Program-made: the position numbers and the translations under genes | The notes under the pieces: generated by a model | What the model was told of the DNA's origin: nothing | The model's database searches: none | What the model saw: only the letters and a program-made list of their open reading frames with translations | Shown: one piece after another, positions 36,638 to 47,460 of the stretch | Layout: each line of letters starts with the position of its first letter | How positions within the stretch are numbered: position 1 is the stretch's first letter | From: Opitutus sp. GAS368 | GTDB taxonomy: Bacteria > Verrucomicrobiota > Verrucomicrobiia > Opitutales > Opitutaceae | NCBI GenBank assembly: GCA_945874455.1 | Contig: CAMCHO010000001.1 | Coordinates: 1-64,000, forward strand | Reading direction: 5' to 3' | Length of the DNA stretch: 64,000 nt

Positions 36638-39427
36638 ATGCGCCGCACGTTAAACTACCTCTGGATCGGCACCCGCTGGGGCAGCGCGTGCGCCTACGCC
36701 TGCACCCTTTGGTCCGTTTGGCTGGTCCTCGTGTGCTTGCTCGCCGTCCAAACCTACATCGCGAGCCAACACGAATTGGAAGTCCCCTCCTTTTTGCTCC
36801 GCTCACTCGAGGAGCGCCTCGCCGCCTCCGGCGTCCGCGCGACCTTCGGCCGCACCTCGTTTGACCCCACCGGTCGCATCTTGATCGAAAACGCCCGGCT
36901 ATCCCTCCCCGCCTTCGCTGAACCCATCATCTCCGCCCGCGCCATTTACGTGCGCCTCGATCCGTGGGCGCTGGCGATCGGGGAATTTGAGCCCCGCGAA
37001 CTCCGCCTCTCCGGCGCGAGCCTCGCCATCCCCGCGATGCTCTCGCCCAGCGGCCTCGCCGAGGAAATCCTCCGAGATCTGGATACGACCCTCGTTCCGC
37101 ACGAGCAATCCCTCGAACTCGCGCAACTCTCCGGCCGCGTCGCCGGCATTTCACTCATCGCCCACGGCGCCATTCACCTCCCGCCACGCGACCCCACCCG
37201 GGCCGACTCCCTGCCGATCGCCGAATTTCTCGTCCGCAACTACCCCGCCATCTCCCGCCAGCTCGTCGCCGTCTCCGCCCAACTCACCGCACTTGACCAG
37301 CCCACCCTGCAACTCGAACTCGCCCCCTCGGAATCGCGCATCGCCATCGCGCGCGTCACACTCTTCGCCCGCGGCCTGAAACTCACCATCCCCCAACCCG
37401 TCCAGGCCCACGGGCTGCACATCGTCACCAAGATTCCTCTCTTCGGCGACGCTCCCGTGACCGCACGGCTCGATCTCACCGCCGATTCCCTCGCGCTCCC
37501 TTTCGGCGCCCACGCGCTCCAGGTGCACGCCCTCGTCCAGGGCACGCTGCGGCCCAGCCGGCTCCAGTTCCTCCCCCGCGAGCTCGACGTCTCGGCGGAT
37601 TCACTTTCCGCCGCCGGTTTCTCCGCTCGATCCGTCGTCGCCAACCTCACGCCCAGGCCTCTCCCGCAACTCACCGCCACCGTCCATGGACTCCTCATGG
37701 GGGCTCCGCTTGCCTTTCAAATCGAGGCTGACCTCGCCGCGCAAACCGCCACCGTGCGCTTCGATGGCACGATCTCGAACACGAACCTCCAGCCCTTGAG
37801 TGAACGCATCCGCGTCGACGTCCGGAAATATTTTAATTTCGCCACCCTCGATCACGCCGCCGGCGAGGCCCGCCTCAGCCCCGGCTGGAAATTTGAGCAC
37901 CTCTCCGCCCGCGTCGCCTTCCACGGCATCAACGCTTACCGCGTCATCCTGGACGAAGGCCGCGCGGTCTTCGCTTTCGATGGCCGCCACTTCCACGCGT
38001 CCGAAGTCGCGGTCCGCATCGGCGAAAATGTTGCGCACGGTACGTTCGCCCAGGATCTCCTCACCTTCGACTACCGCTTTCTCCTCGAAGGTAGCCTTCG
38101 TCCGCTCGCGATCTCCGGTTGGTTTCGCGATTGGTGGCCCAATTTCTTCCGCCAACTCGAATTTCCCGTGGCCCCACCCGCCGCCAGCGTGGAGGTCGCC
38201 GGTCGCTGGGCCGAAGGACGCCGTTCAAACGTATTTGTTTTTGCGGACAGCGCGAAACCCGTCATCCGCGGCGGTGCCCTTGATCGCGTGCGTGCGCGCC
38301 TCTTCATTCGCCCGGGCTTCATCGACGCCCCGGATGTTTTCGCCACTCACGCCACCGGCACCGCCCAAGGCTCCTTTTCCTACACCAGCGATCCCGTCAC
38401 TATGGAGCGACGTTCGCTCCGCTTTGACGTCGCGTCCTCGCTCGACCCGTCAGTCGCCGTCACGATGCTGGGCCCCTTGGGCGAGTCGATTTTCTCACCC
38501 TTTAAATGGTCCGCTCCGCCGGCCTTGAAGATCATCGGCCAAATCGATGGCCCCGCCGCCCCCGGCGGCGTCCACACGACGTTTCAGATCTCGGGCCGCA
38601 CGACCGGAGCGTTTCGTTTCCAAGACTTCCCCCTCGAGGACCTCGTCTTCACCGCCACCACCCAGGATAACGACATCGACCTGACGAGCATGCAGGCCCG
38701 TTTCGCCGAGGGCACGCTCACGGGAAACGCAAAAATCTTCGGACAGGGCCCCGCTCGCCGTATCCGTTTTGACTATACGCTGAAGGACAGCGGCCTCAGT
38801 CGTGCGGTCGCCACGTTGCAAGCCTTCGACGCTCAGAGAAAAGGCCTGCCCGCCCCGCGCCCTGGAAAATTCATGCAGGAAAAAGCCCACGTGCGCCTCG
38901 ACCTCAGCGCCGCCGCGGAAGGCAGTTATCAGGACTTGCTCAGCTACCACGGCACCGGTCAGGCCAGCTTGCAGGGCGCTGGCCTCGGCGAAGTGCAACT
39001 CCTCGGCCTCCTGTCGGAGCTCTTCACCTTCACCGCGCTCCGCTTTAACACCGCCCGCACCACCTTCCAAATCGACGGAGCCAAACTCACCTTCCCCGAT
39101 CTCACCCTCCGCGGAGCCAATTCAGTCATCGAAGCCCACGGCAACTTCGCCCTCGACCGCCGTGAACTCGACTTCAAGGCCAAGGTCTTTCCGTTTCAGG
39201 AAAGCCAAAGCCTGCTCAAGAACGTCGTGGGCGCCGTGCTCACCCCCTTCTCAAATATTTTTGAGGTGAAGCTCAGCGGTACCCTCGACAAACCGGATTG
39301 GTCTTTTGTCGCGAGCCCGACGAATCTCTTCCGTTCCCTCGCTCCCGCCGACACCGCCCCGACACCCGCTCCACCGCTCGAGCACCCGGCCATCACTCCG
39401 TCAGCCTCGGCCCTCCCGAAACCCTGA
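36638..39427 (+). CDS. Large AsmA-like envelope protein
   Basis: The 929-residue product has one N-terminal membrane segment (about residues 20-42) and a long beta-rich extracytoplasmic part. Its C-terminal region (GLLSELFTFTALRFNTARTT, FPDLTLRGANSVIEAHGNF, then DFKAKVFPF) is typical of AsmA/YhdP-like proteins, thought to form hydrophobic grooves for lipid transport between membranes. The tail (from about 890) is Pro/Ala-rich and probably disordered. It follows the DUF4340 gene by 35 nt and is likely in the same unit, linking the ABC cluster to envelope lipid homeostasis (inference). Confidence 0.78.
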   Translation: MRRTLNYLWIGTRWGSACAYACTLWSVWLVLVCLLAVQTYIASQHELEVPSFLLRSLEERLAASGVRATFGRTSFDPTGRILIENARLSLPAFAEPIISARAIYVRLDPWALAIGEFEPRELRLSGASLAIPAMLSPSGLAEEILRDLDTTLVPHEQSLELAQLSGRVAGISLIAHGAIHLPPRDPTRADSLPIAEFLVRNYPAISRQLVAVSAQLTALDQPTLQLELAPSESRIAIARVTLFARGLKLTIPQPVQAHGLHIVTKIPLFGDAPVTARLDLTADSLALPFGAHALQVHALVQGTLRPSRLQFLPRELDVSADSLSAAGFSARSVVANLTPRPLPQLTATVHGLLMGAPLAFQIEADLAAQTATVRFDGTISNTNLQPLSERIRVDVRKYFNFATLDHAAGEARLSPGWKFEHLSARVAFHGINAYRVILDEGRAVFAFDGRHFHASEVAVRIGENVAHGTFAQDLLTFDYRFLLEGSLRPLAISGWFRDWWPNFFRQLEFPVAPPAASVEVAGRWAEGRRSNVFVFADSAKPVIRGGALDRVRARLFIRPGFIDAPDVFATHATGTAQGSFSYTSDPVTMERRSLRFDVASSLDPSVAVTMLGPLGESIFSPFKWSAPPALKIIGQIDGPAAPGGVHTTFQISGRTTGAFRFQDFPLEDLVFTATTQDNDIDLTSMQARFAEGTLTGNAKIFGQGPARRIRFDYTLKDSGLSRAVATLQAFDAQRKGLPAPRPGKFMQEKAHVRLDLSAAAEGSYQDLLSYHGTGQASLQGAGLGEVQLLGLLSELFTFTALRFNTARTTFQIDGAKLTFPDLTLRGANSVIEAHGNFALDRRELDFKAKVFPFQESQSLLKNVVGAVLTPFSNIFEVKLSGTLDKPDWSFVASPTNLFRSLAPADTAPTPAPPLEHPAITPSASALPKP

Positions 39428-39641
39428 CGCGCTCGCATCGGGCAAGGAAAACGCTTGGGCGAGTGCCCCCAACCTTTGTTTTGTGAGGCAAAACACCCCT
39501 CCCGAACGGTCACACGTGTGCCCTCGGTGAAAGCGCCCAAAAAACATCTTCCTCGCTCCGTGCGGATAGCTCCTCACGCTGCCTTCCGGAGCGATTTCTA
39601 TCGCTCTGCCCACCGCTCGTTCCTCCCTCTTTCCGCTCCGC

Positions 39642-40280
39642 ATGATCATTGACTGGCTCACGTTTGCTCCCGCCCTTTGCCTCCTCCTCGTTCCCATCGG
39701 GCTTTTTCACGGCAAAAAAATCCGCTTCTGTGACATCTCGCGCGATTGGGAGGGACACCGGTCGGCGATTTTAGCCCTCAGCCTTCACTGGATCGATCTC
39801 ACCCGCGCCGCGCTCGGTGGCTGGTTGCTGATCCACGCCCTCACCCACGCTCCCGGCATCGCGGGCTTCATGCGCTACAGCATCCTCGGCATCGAGGGCG
39901 CGGTCATGGTCCTCGCGGTCGGCCTCCAGACCTTCGTCTGCAAGGAAGAGGACTCCGCGCACGCGCCCTTCGCCTTCGTCACCGGCTTGGTCCTCGGCGT
40001 CTATCCGCCCATCGTCGCCGGTTTCTCTATCGCGCTCGCCATCGCCCTAGCGGCCGGCTCACGCGTGCCCGTAGCTTATTTCCCCGCACTCGGCGTTTTG
40101 CTGGCGGGGATCGGGTTTGGGTTCGAGGGCAAGAAAGCGCTCATTCTCCTTGGGCTGGGTACCTGTGCCTTAATTTTACCTTGGCTGTTCACGATAATGT
40201 TTCCCCGCGACCTCGTGTTCAGCTACCGTGCGCGCCAGCGTAGCCTTGATGCAGAAAACGCGCTCCCTCCTCGTCGCTAG
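39642..40280 (+). CDS. Integral membrane protein, unknown function
   Basis: The 212-residue product has about six hydrophobic segments (WLTFAPALCLLLVPIGLF at the start; LLGLGTCALILPWLFTIMF near the end) and a short basic C-terminal tail. I do not recognise the family. The opposite strand contains only an antisense frame. It lies 214 nt after the AsmA-like gene; this gap contains no obvious terminator, so it may be in the same unit or have its own promoter. Confidence 0.75.
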   Translation: MIIDWLTFAPALCLLLVPIGLFHGKKIRFCDISRDWEGHRSAILALSLHWIDLTRAALGGWLLIHALTHAPGIAGFMRYSILGIEGAVMVLAVGLQTFVCKEEDSAHAPFAFVTGLVLGVYPPIVAGFSIALAIALAAGSRVPVAYFPALGVLLAGIGFGFEGKKALILLGLGTCALILPWLFTIMFPRDLVFSYRARQRSLDAENALPPRR

Positions 40281-40383
40281 CCGAAGTAATTTTCCGGGCA
40301 TGGCCCCATGGAGAATGAAGCTTTCCGCCCTTTTTCGTCACTCGAAAGACCCCACGATCGGTTTTAGCGTTGCTTTACTCCCC

Positions 40384-43113
40384 ATGAAAAAGATCCGCCG
40401 CGCCGCCCTCGGTTTTACCTTCGCCTGCGGCCTCACCGGCGCCACCCACCTCACTTCCGCGCAAGACACCACGCTCCCGCCAGGCGCGCCGCTGCTCCCC
40501 GAGTCCGCCCTCCCCGACTACGAGCGCTCGCTCGATCACGCAGCGCTGATCCGCGGTTGGAACAAGGCCTCACTCGCCCGCGGGGAAAAAATCTACCAGC
40601 TCGTCTGCCACTCCTGCCACGGCGACCTCAATCTCGCCGGCTCGATCCCCCAAGCGTTGCGTTTCGCCGAGGGCTCATTCGCCCACGGCAGCGATCCGCT
40701 CACGATGTATGCGACGCTCACGCGCGGCTGGCGGCTCATGGCACCGCAGCCGCAGCTCGTGCCACGCGAAAAGTACGACGTTCTCCACTACATCCGCGAA
40801 ACCTTCCTCGCCGGCCGCAACCCTTCGCAGTACGTCCCCGTCACCGACGCCTATCTTGCCGGCCTGCCGAAGGGCGACACCACTGGCCCCGCCGCGACGA
40901 AGCGCGAACCGTGGCGCGAGATGGATTACGGCCCGTTCCTCATCGGCACCTTCGAACTCGCTGACGATGCCCGCCGTGCGGCCGCGACGAAGCTGCCCGG
41001 CAACGCTCTCGATACGATCACGCCCAACGCCAATCTCGCCTACAAGGGCATTGCCGTGCGCCTCGACTCCGGCGCAGGCGGCATCTCCGCGGGCCAAGCG
41101 TGGCTCGTCTTCGAACACGACACCTTGCGCGTCGCCGGCGCGTGGACCGGCGAGGGCTTCATCGACTGGGAGGGCATCAACTTCAACAGCCGCCACGTCG
41201 TCCACCCGCGCACCATCGGCGATCCGCAATTCGAAACCAGCGACGGCCCCGGCTGGGCCAATCCCGCCACCGGCACCTTCGACGATGCCCGCGTGATCGG
41301 TGCTGACGGACGCCGCTTCGGTCCGCTCCCGCGCGCCTGGTTGCGCTACCGCGGGCTCTACCGCCAGGGAGAGCGCGCCGTGATTTCCTATTCCGTCGGC
41401 GATGCCTCCGTGCTCGAGAGCCACGACCTCGAGACGCTCGCTGGCCAACCCGTCTTCGTCCGCACGCTCAATATCGGAAAATCCTCCCGTGATCTTATCC
41501 TGCGCGTCGCCAACGCGGGCACTGCTGCTGCGCTCTCCGGCCCGCGTTCCCTCGCGCTCACGGCGACCGAGCCCTTCGTCACCCTGCGCGTCCCCGCGTC
41601 GACCACGCCGCTCCGCCTCGCCGTGCACCTCGCAAAATCCGGCACCGACGCTGCGGCCCTCAACGCTCTCGCCGGCCGCGCCGCCGCGCCCCGCGAGCTC
41701 ACGGCATTCACGCGCGGCAGCCCCGCGCGCTGGACCGAAAAAATCGAAACACCCATCGTCCGCAGCGCCACGCAGGGCGCGTTTTCCTGGGAACGCTTCA
41801 CCCTGCCGCAGGCGAATCCCTGGCGCGCCCGCATCCGCCCGAGCGGCCTCGACTTCACGCCCGACGGCAAGGCCGCGCTCCTCTGCACCTGGGACGGCGA
41901 CGTCTGGCGCATCGACGGTATCGATACGCCCGACGCCACAGCCGTCACCTGGCGCCGCATCGCCTCGGGTTTGTTTCAACCGCTCGGTATCAAACTCCGG
42001 GGCGGCGAGATTTTCGTCACCTGCCGCGATCAGCTCCTCGTCTTGCGCGACCTCAACGGCGACGGCGAGACCGACTTCTACGAAAGCATCAACAGCGACC
42101 ACCAAGTCACCGATCATTTCCACGAATTCGCGATGGGCCTGCAGACCGACGACGCCGGAAATTTCTACTACGCGAAGAGCGCCCGCCACGCCCGTACCGC
42201 ACTCGTCCCCCAGCACGGCACCTTGCTCAAGATTTCCGCCGACGGCGCGACGACCCAAATTCTCGCGAACGGTTTCCGCGCCGCCAACGGGGTGTGCCTC
42301 AACCCCGATGGCTCGTTTTTCGTGACCGATCAGGAAGGCCACTGGATGCCGATGAACCGTATCAACCGAATCACGTCACCGAAATTTTTCGGCAACATGT
42401 GGAGCGGGGGCGCACCCGCCGACACCGCCGACACCGCGATGGCCCCGCCGCTCCTCTGGGTGGACAAAGCCATCGACCGTTCGCCCGCCGAGCTACTCTG
42501 GATCAACAGCGAGCGCTGGGGCCCTCTCAACGGCGCGCTCCTCAACCTCTCCTACGGCCAGGGCCGCATCGAAATCGTCCTCGCCGACGGCACCGGCGAT
42601 TCCGCGCAAGGCGCGCTCTGCCGCCTGCCGATTCCGGATTTCCCCACCGGCATCATGCGCGGTCGCGTGCATCCTACCAACGGTCAGCTCTACCTCGCCG
42701 GCCTCTCCGCGTGGGCCACCTCGCAAACCGAGCAGGAGGGCGGCTTCTACCGCCTGCGTCCCACGGGCAGACCTGCCGCCCTGCCCACCGCGTGGCACGT
42801 CATCCACGGCGGCATCGAACTCACCTTCAGCGAGCCGCTATCCATCGCCACCGCCGCCGACGCCAAGCACTACGCCGTGAAAGTCTGGGATCTCAAACGC
42901 AGCGCGAACTACGGCAGCCCACGCGTCAACGCGCATGCACTCACCGTCACGCGCGCCGAAGTCCTCGCCGACCCGCGCAAAATCCGCCTCACGATTCCGA
43001 AGCTCGCGCCCGCGCACGTCGTCGAAATCACCTGCCGCCTGCGCGACGCGGGCGGCGCCGAAGTGAGCCGAGTGCTCACGGGCACAATCCACCGCGTGCC
43101 GGGCGCGCCATAA
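40384..43113 (+). CDS. Secreted c-type cytochrome / DUF6797-like / propeller protein
   Basis: The start at 40384 gives 909 residues with a Sec signal (residues 1-26, ending TSAQ); the frame upstream overlaps the previous gene. Order: a small cytochrome c domain with heme site CHSCH at 75-79 and a distal methionine candidate in GWRLMAPQPQ; a DUF6797-like region starting REMDYGPFLIGTFE; then a six- or seven-bladed propeller (FTPDGKAALLCTWDGDVWRI, then DGSFFVTDQEGHWMPMNRIN); and a C-terminal beta domain. Such proteins are frequent in Verrucomicrobiota and are thought to be periplasmic dehydrogenases; the substrate is unknown. Confidence 0.85.
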   Translation: MKKIRRAALGFTFACGLTGATHLTSAQDTTLPPGAPLLPESALPDYERSLDHAALIRGWNKASLARGEKIYQLVCHSCHGDLNLAGSIPQALRFAEGSFAHGSDPLTMYATLTRGWRLMAPQPQLVPREKYDVLHYIRETFLAGRNPSQYVPVTDAYLAGLPKGDTTGPAATKREPWREMDYGPFLIGTFELADDARRAAATKLPGNALDTITPNANLAYKGIAVRLDSGAGGISAGQAWLVFEHDTLRVAGAWTGEGFIDWEGINFNSRHVVHPRTIGDPQFETSDGPGWANPATGTFDDARVIGADGRRFGPLPRAWLRYRGLYRQGERAVISYSVGDASVLESHDLETLAGQPVFVRTLNIGKSSRDLILRVANAGTAAALSGPRSLALTATEPFVTLRVPASTTPLRLAVHLAKSGTDAAALNALAGRAAAPRELTAFTRGSPARWTEKIETPIVRSATQGAFSWERFTLPQANPWRARIRPSGLDFTPDGKAALLCTWDGDVWRIDGIDTPDATAVTWRRIASGLFQPLGIKLRGGEIFVTCRDQLLVLRDLNGDGETDFYESINSDHQVTDHFHEFAMGLQTDDAGNFYYAKSARHARTALVPQHGTLLKISADGATTQILANGFRAANGVCLNPDGSFFVTDQEGHWMPMNRINRITSPKFFGNMWSGGAPADTADTAMAPPLLWVDKAIDRSPAELLWINSERWGPLNGALLNLSYGQGRIEIVLADGTGDSAQGALCRLPIPDFPTGIMRGRVHPTNGQLYLAGLSAWATSQTEQEGGFYRLRPTGRPAALPTAWHVIHGGIELTFSEPLSIATAADAKHYAVKVWDLKRSANYGSPRVNAHALTVTRAEVLADPRKIRLTIPKLAPAHVVEITCRLRDAGGAEVSRVLTGTIHRVPGAP

Positions 43114-43528
43114 TCTGCACAAACGGCTGGCCGCTGCTCGTAAGTACCCCTGTCTCGGGGCGCAACCCCGTGCGACCTCTGAGTATAACGCCCTCCTCCG
43201 GCTCCGCGAGGGCAAGCTTCACTCACGAGCAAGGTCTCCGCTGCGCTCAACCGTGACATCACCCGCATCGTTTGGACGCTCGGCCGCCCCGCCACCGCAG
43301 TCGAGGATCACGCGTCTCCTCCCCACGTCCTTTGAACGCTGGACTTTTCGGTAACCGCGCAACGACGGTCGCCAGCCCGACCGCGAAGTCATCCTATCCT
43401 TCGAGCTCGCGCCTTGACCTGGCGCGGCCTTGCGCGGCGGCGCGACGGCGCGCGGCGATTCGCAGCGCTCTGGCTCTGCGCTTGGCTCTCGACTGAATTT
43501 CTACGGCTTACTAGGTGTTTTCAATTCT
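43114..43528. other. Intergenic region, no supported gene
   Basis: About 415 bases. Only short frames with poor codon use are present; no tRNA, repeat or strong terminator was seen. Confidence 0.45.
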
Positions 43529-44992
43529 ATGAATTCACGTCTGCCCTCAGATCCCGCTACGCTCGGCAGTTGTCCTGCCCTGACGGTCTACCCCAAAATG
43601 CGCCCACCGCTCGATCCCGAGTTTATGCCCGCCGCGCTGTGGCATCGCGCCTACGCGGCCCTCGTGGCGCAGGATGCCGGCGCCCGCCCGTTCGCACTCG
43701 TGCTCGTGCGAACGGATGGCGCGGTGTTTCGCCATGATAGCCGCGTGTTGTCCGCAGGGCATCCGGCGGCGGCACTCACGCTGATCTATGCGGAGCGGTT
43801 GTTAAAATTTCTCCTCTGGATGAAGGGCGGCCCACAGGTGCTCGTGGCCGGTGCCGACGACTTGGCCGCCGCGCTTGCGAAAATCTACAGCCCGACGGGC
43901 GCGCGGGCCTTCGATGACGCTTTCATGGGCGCGAAAATCTTTGGCCGCAGGTTTTCAGTCGAGGCCGCCTCCTTCGAAGCGCTGCCGGCGGCGGTCGAGA
44001 CCAGTGTCGCGATGGGCCGGCATCTCGAGGGATGCCGCATCGGCTTCGACTTGGGCGGCAGCGATCGGAAGGCGGCGGCGCTCATCGATGGCAAGATCGT
44101 GTACTCCGAGGAGATCGCCTGGGACCCGTATTTCCAGGCGGATCCCCGATATCACATCGAGGGGGTGCACGATTCCTTATTGCGCGCGGCGGCGCATTTG
44201 CCGCGCGTCGATGCGATCGGCGGCAGCGCGGCGGGGGTGTACGTGAACAACGAGGTGCGCGCAGCATCGCTGTTTCGCGGCGTGCCGGCGGACGCCTTTG
44301 AAACACACATCCGCCGGATGTTTTTCACCCTACAAGCGCGCTGGGGCGGCGTGCCGTTTGAGGTCGTGAACGACGGCGAAGTCACCGCCCTCGCCGGCGC
44401 AATGTCGATGAACGACAACGCCGTGCTCGGCGTCGCGATGGGCACGAGCCTGGCCGCGGGCTATGTGACACCCGCGGGCAACATCACGTCGTGGCTGAAT
44501 GAGCTCGCCTTTGCCCCCATCGACTACCGACCCGACGCGCCACGCGACGAGTGGTCAGGCGACAGCGGGTGCGGCGCGCAATATTTTTCGCAACAGGGCG
44601 TGGGCCGCCTCGCCAAGCTTGCGGGCTTCGCCTTCCCCCCGACGCTGCCGCTGCCCGAACAATTGCTCGAGGTGCAGCGCGCCATGCAGGCCGGCGACGC
44701 ACGTGCGCGGGCGATCTACGAATCAATCGGGGTTTGCTTCGGGTATGCCATCGCGCACTACGCGGATCTCTACGAGGTGAGGAACCTCCTCGTGCTCGGG
44801 CGCGTCACGTCGGGCGAGGGTGGCGAAATCATCCTAGAACGCGCGACAGCCGTCTTGCGTGCGGAATTTCCGGCCCTGGCAAAATCGATCCAGTTACGAA
44901 CTCCGGATGAGCACAACAAACGCCACGGGCAGGCGACTGCCGCCGCCAGTTTGCCCGCCTTGCGCGCCCTCCCTGCTACCAACGTCACGTGA
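43529..44992 (+). CDS. ROK/ASKHA-like sugar-kinase-like protein
   Basis: The start at 43529 gives 487 residues. A variable N-terminal part of about 165 residues precedes an ASKHA nucleotide-binding core: phosphate-1 loop CRIGFDLGGSDRKAAALIDG (about 168-187), then AIGGSAAGVYVNN, an FEVVNDGEVTALAGAMSM segment with the probable catalytic aspartate, and VLGVAMGTSLAAGYV as the phosphate-2 region. The C-terminal half contains LLVLGRVTSGEGGEIILE. The core matches ROK-type sugar kinases, but the N-terminal domain is not known to me and the zinc-binding ROK motif is not seen, so the substrate is uncertain. Confidence 0.75.
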   Translation: MNSRLPSDPATLGSCPALTVYPKMRPPLDPEFMPAALWHRAYAALVAQDAGARPFALVLVRTDGAVFRHDSRVLSAGHPAAALTLIYAERLLKFLLWMKGGPQVLVAGADDLAAALAKIYSPTGARAFDDAFMGAKIFGRRFSVEAASFEALPAAVETSVAMGRHLEGCRIGFDLGGSDRKAAALIDGKIVYSEEIAWDPYFQADPRYHIEGVHDSLLRAAAHLPRVDAIGGSAAGVYVNNEVRAASLFRGVPADAFETHIRRMFFTLQARWGGVPFEVVNDGEVTALAGAMSMNDNAVLGVAMGTSLAAGYVTPAGNITSWLNELAFAPIDYRPDAPRDEWSGDSGCGAQYFSQQGVGRLAKLAGFAFPPTLPLPEQLLEVQRAMQAGDARARAIYESIGVCFGYAIAHYADLYEVRNLLVLGRVTSGEGGEIILERATAVLRAEFPALAKSIQLRTPDEHNKRHGQATAAASLPALRALPATNVT

Positions 44993-45285
44993 GCGTTGGA
45001 CCCTTCATTGTCGGCCGCCCTGGATCGTCCGTACGCAGGCGCTCCACCGGGCCCAGCCAGCGCCGTCAACGCTCGCTCCACCGCTGAGCAAATACGTTTC
45101 TTCGCGGAGGCGTTCATCTGACTGACCACCCGCGTTTTCTCTCTCGTTTGGAGTGATCGGTGAGGTGCGTGGCCGCCTCGTTGCGGGCTCGGGCGCCCTC
45201 TTTTCCCTCGAACGGGAAACCACCTGCTTGCGTAAGCCGTGGCGATGCTTTCCGTTCACTGCTCTCATCCTCTGTCCTGCTCCCT

Positions 45286-46662
45286 ATGAACCCTGCACTC
45301 CCTGTATCGAAAATCGCGCCCGCCGGGTCGCCCCCGCCGAAAAAATCGAATTTAAAGTGGTTCTTGCTCGCCGGAATCGTCCTGTTGATCGGCCTCGGCG
45401 TCAGTGCCTACTTCAAGAAAAAGGCCGCTGGCCAAACCGTTGTCGTCACCACCGAGAAAGCCATTACGAAGACCATCATCCAGATCGTCTCGGCCACCGG
45501 AAAGGTGCAACCTGAGGTCGAGGTCAAAATCGCCCCCGAAGTGTCCGGCGAAGTCGTCAAATTACCTTTCCGCGAAGGTGCAGTCGTCAAAAAGGGTGAC
45601 CTGCTGCTGAGTATCAAACCGGACGTCTATCAAGCCCAAGTCGAACAACAGCAGGCCAGTCTCGTCGCCGCCCGCACCGGTGTCGTCCTCAGCAAGGCGC
45701 AACTCCTCAAGTCCAAGGACGACCTCAAGCGGGCCGAGGATCTTTATAGCAAGAAACTCATCTCGGATTCGGAGATCCTCAGCTCGCGGACCACCCTCGA
45801 AGTCGCCCAAGCCAACTTCGAAAATTCCCAAGCCACGGTGCTCCGCACCGAAGGCGCTCTCAACCAAGTCCGCGACCAACTCACCAAAACCATCGTCTAC
45901 GCACCGATCGACGGCAAGGTCAGCTCCCTGAGCACCGAACTCGGCGAACGCGTCGCCGGCACCGGATCCTACGGCGGCGCCGAAGTCATGCGCGTGGCCG
46001 ACCTGACCAACATGGAGGTGCGCGTAAACATTAACGAAAACGACATCATTAACGTTAAGGTCGGCGACAAGGCCAAGGTCGCGATCGACGCTTTCCCGGC
46101 CCGCAAATTCGACGCGATCGTCAAGGAAATCGGCTCAGCCGCCAGAGTGACCGGGATGAATACGCAGGACGAAGTGACCAACTTTCTGGTTAAGATCCGC
46201 ATTCTCGACAAGGAGGTGCCCCTGCGCCCGGGCATGAGCGCCAATGCCGAGGTCGAAACCAAGACAGTCGAGAACGTCGTCGCGGTGCCCATCCAAAGCG
46301 TCACGGTTCGCGCTAAGGATTCGAACAAAACGATCGAAGAAGTTTCCAAGGGCCGAGAGCTATCCGCCAACGAGAACAAGGGCGAAGGCTCGGCGGCCGC
46401 GATCAACGACAAGCAACAAAAGCAGGCTGACAAAAATGACCGGGAAAACCTGCAACGCGTCGTTTTCGTCAAGAACGGCGACACCGTGAAGCTCGCGAAA
46501 GTCGAAACTGGCGTGCAGGATACCACCCACATTGAAATCAAATCTGGCCTCCAGGCCGGTGATGAGGTGGTCAGCGGAAGTTTCGGGGTCATTACCCGCA
46601 CCTTGAAGGACGGCACGAAGGTCGGCCTGGACAAGACCAAGAAGAGTCCGGACAAAAAATAA
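45286..46662 (+). CDS. MacA-like periplasmic adaptor (membrane fusion protein)
   Basis: The start at 45286 gives 458 residues with an N-terminal anchor ([21 protein letters not shown], split over 24-44). The lipoyl half-motifs ([20 protein letters not shown] and [20 protein letters not shown]), the alpha hairpin between them, the beta barrel, and the membrane-proximal domain follow in MacA order. An unusual charged, Asn/Lys/Glu-rich insertion of about 50 residues (near 345-395) interrupts the membrane-proximal part. It heads an operon with one ATPase and two permeases, and should join them to an outer-membrane channel, not encoded here. Confidence 0.92.
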   Translation: MNPALPVSKIAPAGSPPPKKSNLKWFLLAGIVLLIGLGVSAYFKKKAAGQTVVVTTEKAITKTIIQIVSATGKVQPEVEVKIAPEVSGEVVKLPFREGAVVKKGDLLLSIKPDVYQAQVEQQQASLVAARTGVVLSKAQLLKSKDDLKRAEDLYSKKLISDSEILSSRTTLEVAQANFENSQATVLRTEGALNQVRDQLTKTIVYAPIDGKVSSLSTELGERVAGTGSYGGAEVMRVADLTNMEVRVNINENDIINVKVGDKAKVAIDAFPARKFDAIVKEIGSAARVTGMNTQDEVTNFLVKIRILDKEVPLRPGMSANAEVETKTVENVVAVPIQSVTVRAKDSNKTIEEVSKGRELSANENKGEGSAAAINDKQQKQADKNDRENLQRVVFVKNGDTVKLAKVETGVQDTTHIEIKSGLQAGDEVVSGSFGVITRTLKDGTKVGLDKTKKSPDKK

Positions 46663-46706
46663 CCCCGCATCGGCTCGCGCCCTTGCTGCACGCCCACCAC
46701 CCTTTG

Positions 46707-47447
46707 ATGAACGCCAGCCCCTCCGCCGCCCCACCCCGCGCTCGCTCGATCCGCCCCCCCGGCGCGCTCGTCATCGAGATCGAGGCCGTCACCAAACTCT
46801 ACAAGATGGGAACGGAGATCATTCACGCGCTCCGTGGGGTGAACCTGAAGATCCATCGCAACGAATACCTCGCGATCATGGGCCCGTCGGGCAGCGGGAA
46901 ATCCACGCTCATGAACATGCTCGGCTGCCTCGATACGCCCACCGCAGGGCGCTACGAGTTTGGCCAAAAAAATGTCGCGACGATGGTCGACGACGAGCTC
47001 GCCGAAATCCGCAATCGTGAGATCGGTTTCGTCTTCCAGACCTTTAACCTCCTGCCCCGCTCCAATGCGCTGCACAACGTCGAGCTTCCGCTGATTTACG
47101 CCGGCCTCGGCCGCAGCGACCGCTTGGAAAAAGCCCAACATGCCTTGGAGAACGTCGGCCTCGGGGATCGGCTCCACCATCGGCCGAATGAACTGTCCGG
47201 CGGACAACGCCAGCGCGTCGCCATCGCGCGGGCCCTCGTCAACGATCCCGCGATCATCCTCGCCGACGAGCCCACCGGAAATCTCGATTCCAAAACGGGC
47301 GAAGAAATCATGGCTCTCTTCGAGCAACTCTATGAACAGGGCCAGACGATTATCGTCGTCACCCACGAAGAAGACATCGCCCGCCATGCTCGCCGCATCG
47401 TACGTTTGCGCGACGGCCTGATCGAGAGCGACGCCGCCGTATTGTGA
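46707..47447 (+). CDS. MacB-type ABC transporter ATP-binding protein
   Basis: The 246-residue ATPase drives the MacAB-like system. It has Walker [12 protein letters not shown]-loop FQTFNLLPR, signature [15 protein letters not shown], Walker [13 protein letters not shown] and the H-loop VVTHE. The ATG at 46707 is preferred over the upstream TTG at 46683. It lies 44 nt after the adaptor gene and 13 nt before the first permease, whose polypeptide is separate, unlike the fused E. coli MacB. Confidence 0.94.
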   Translation: MNASPSAAPPRARSIRPPGALVIEIEAVTKLYKMGTEIIHALRGVNLKIHRNEYLAIMGPSGSGKSTLMNMLGCLDTPTAGRYEFGQKNVATMVDDELAEIRNREIGFVFQTFNLLPRSNALHNVELPLIYAGLGRSDRLEKAQHALENVGLGDRLHHRPNELSGGQRQRVAIARALVNDPAIILADEPTGNLDSKTGEEIMALFEQLYEQGQTIIVVTHEEDIARHARRIVRLRDGLIESDAAVL

Positions 47448-47460
47448 GCTGGATTTTCCC

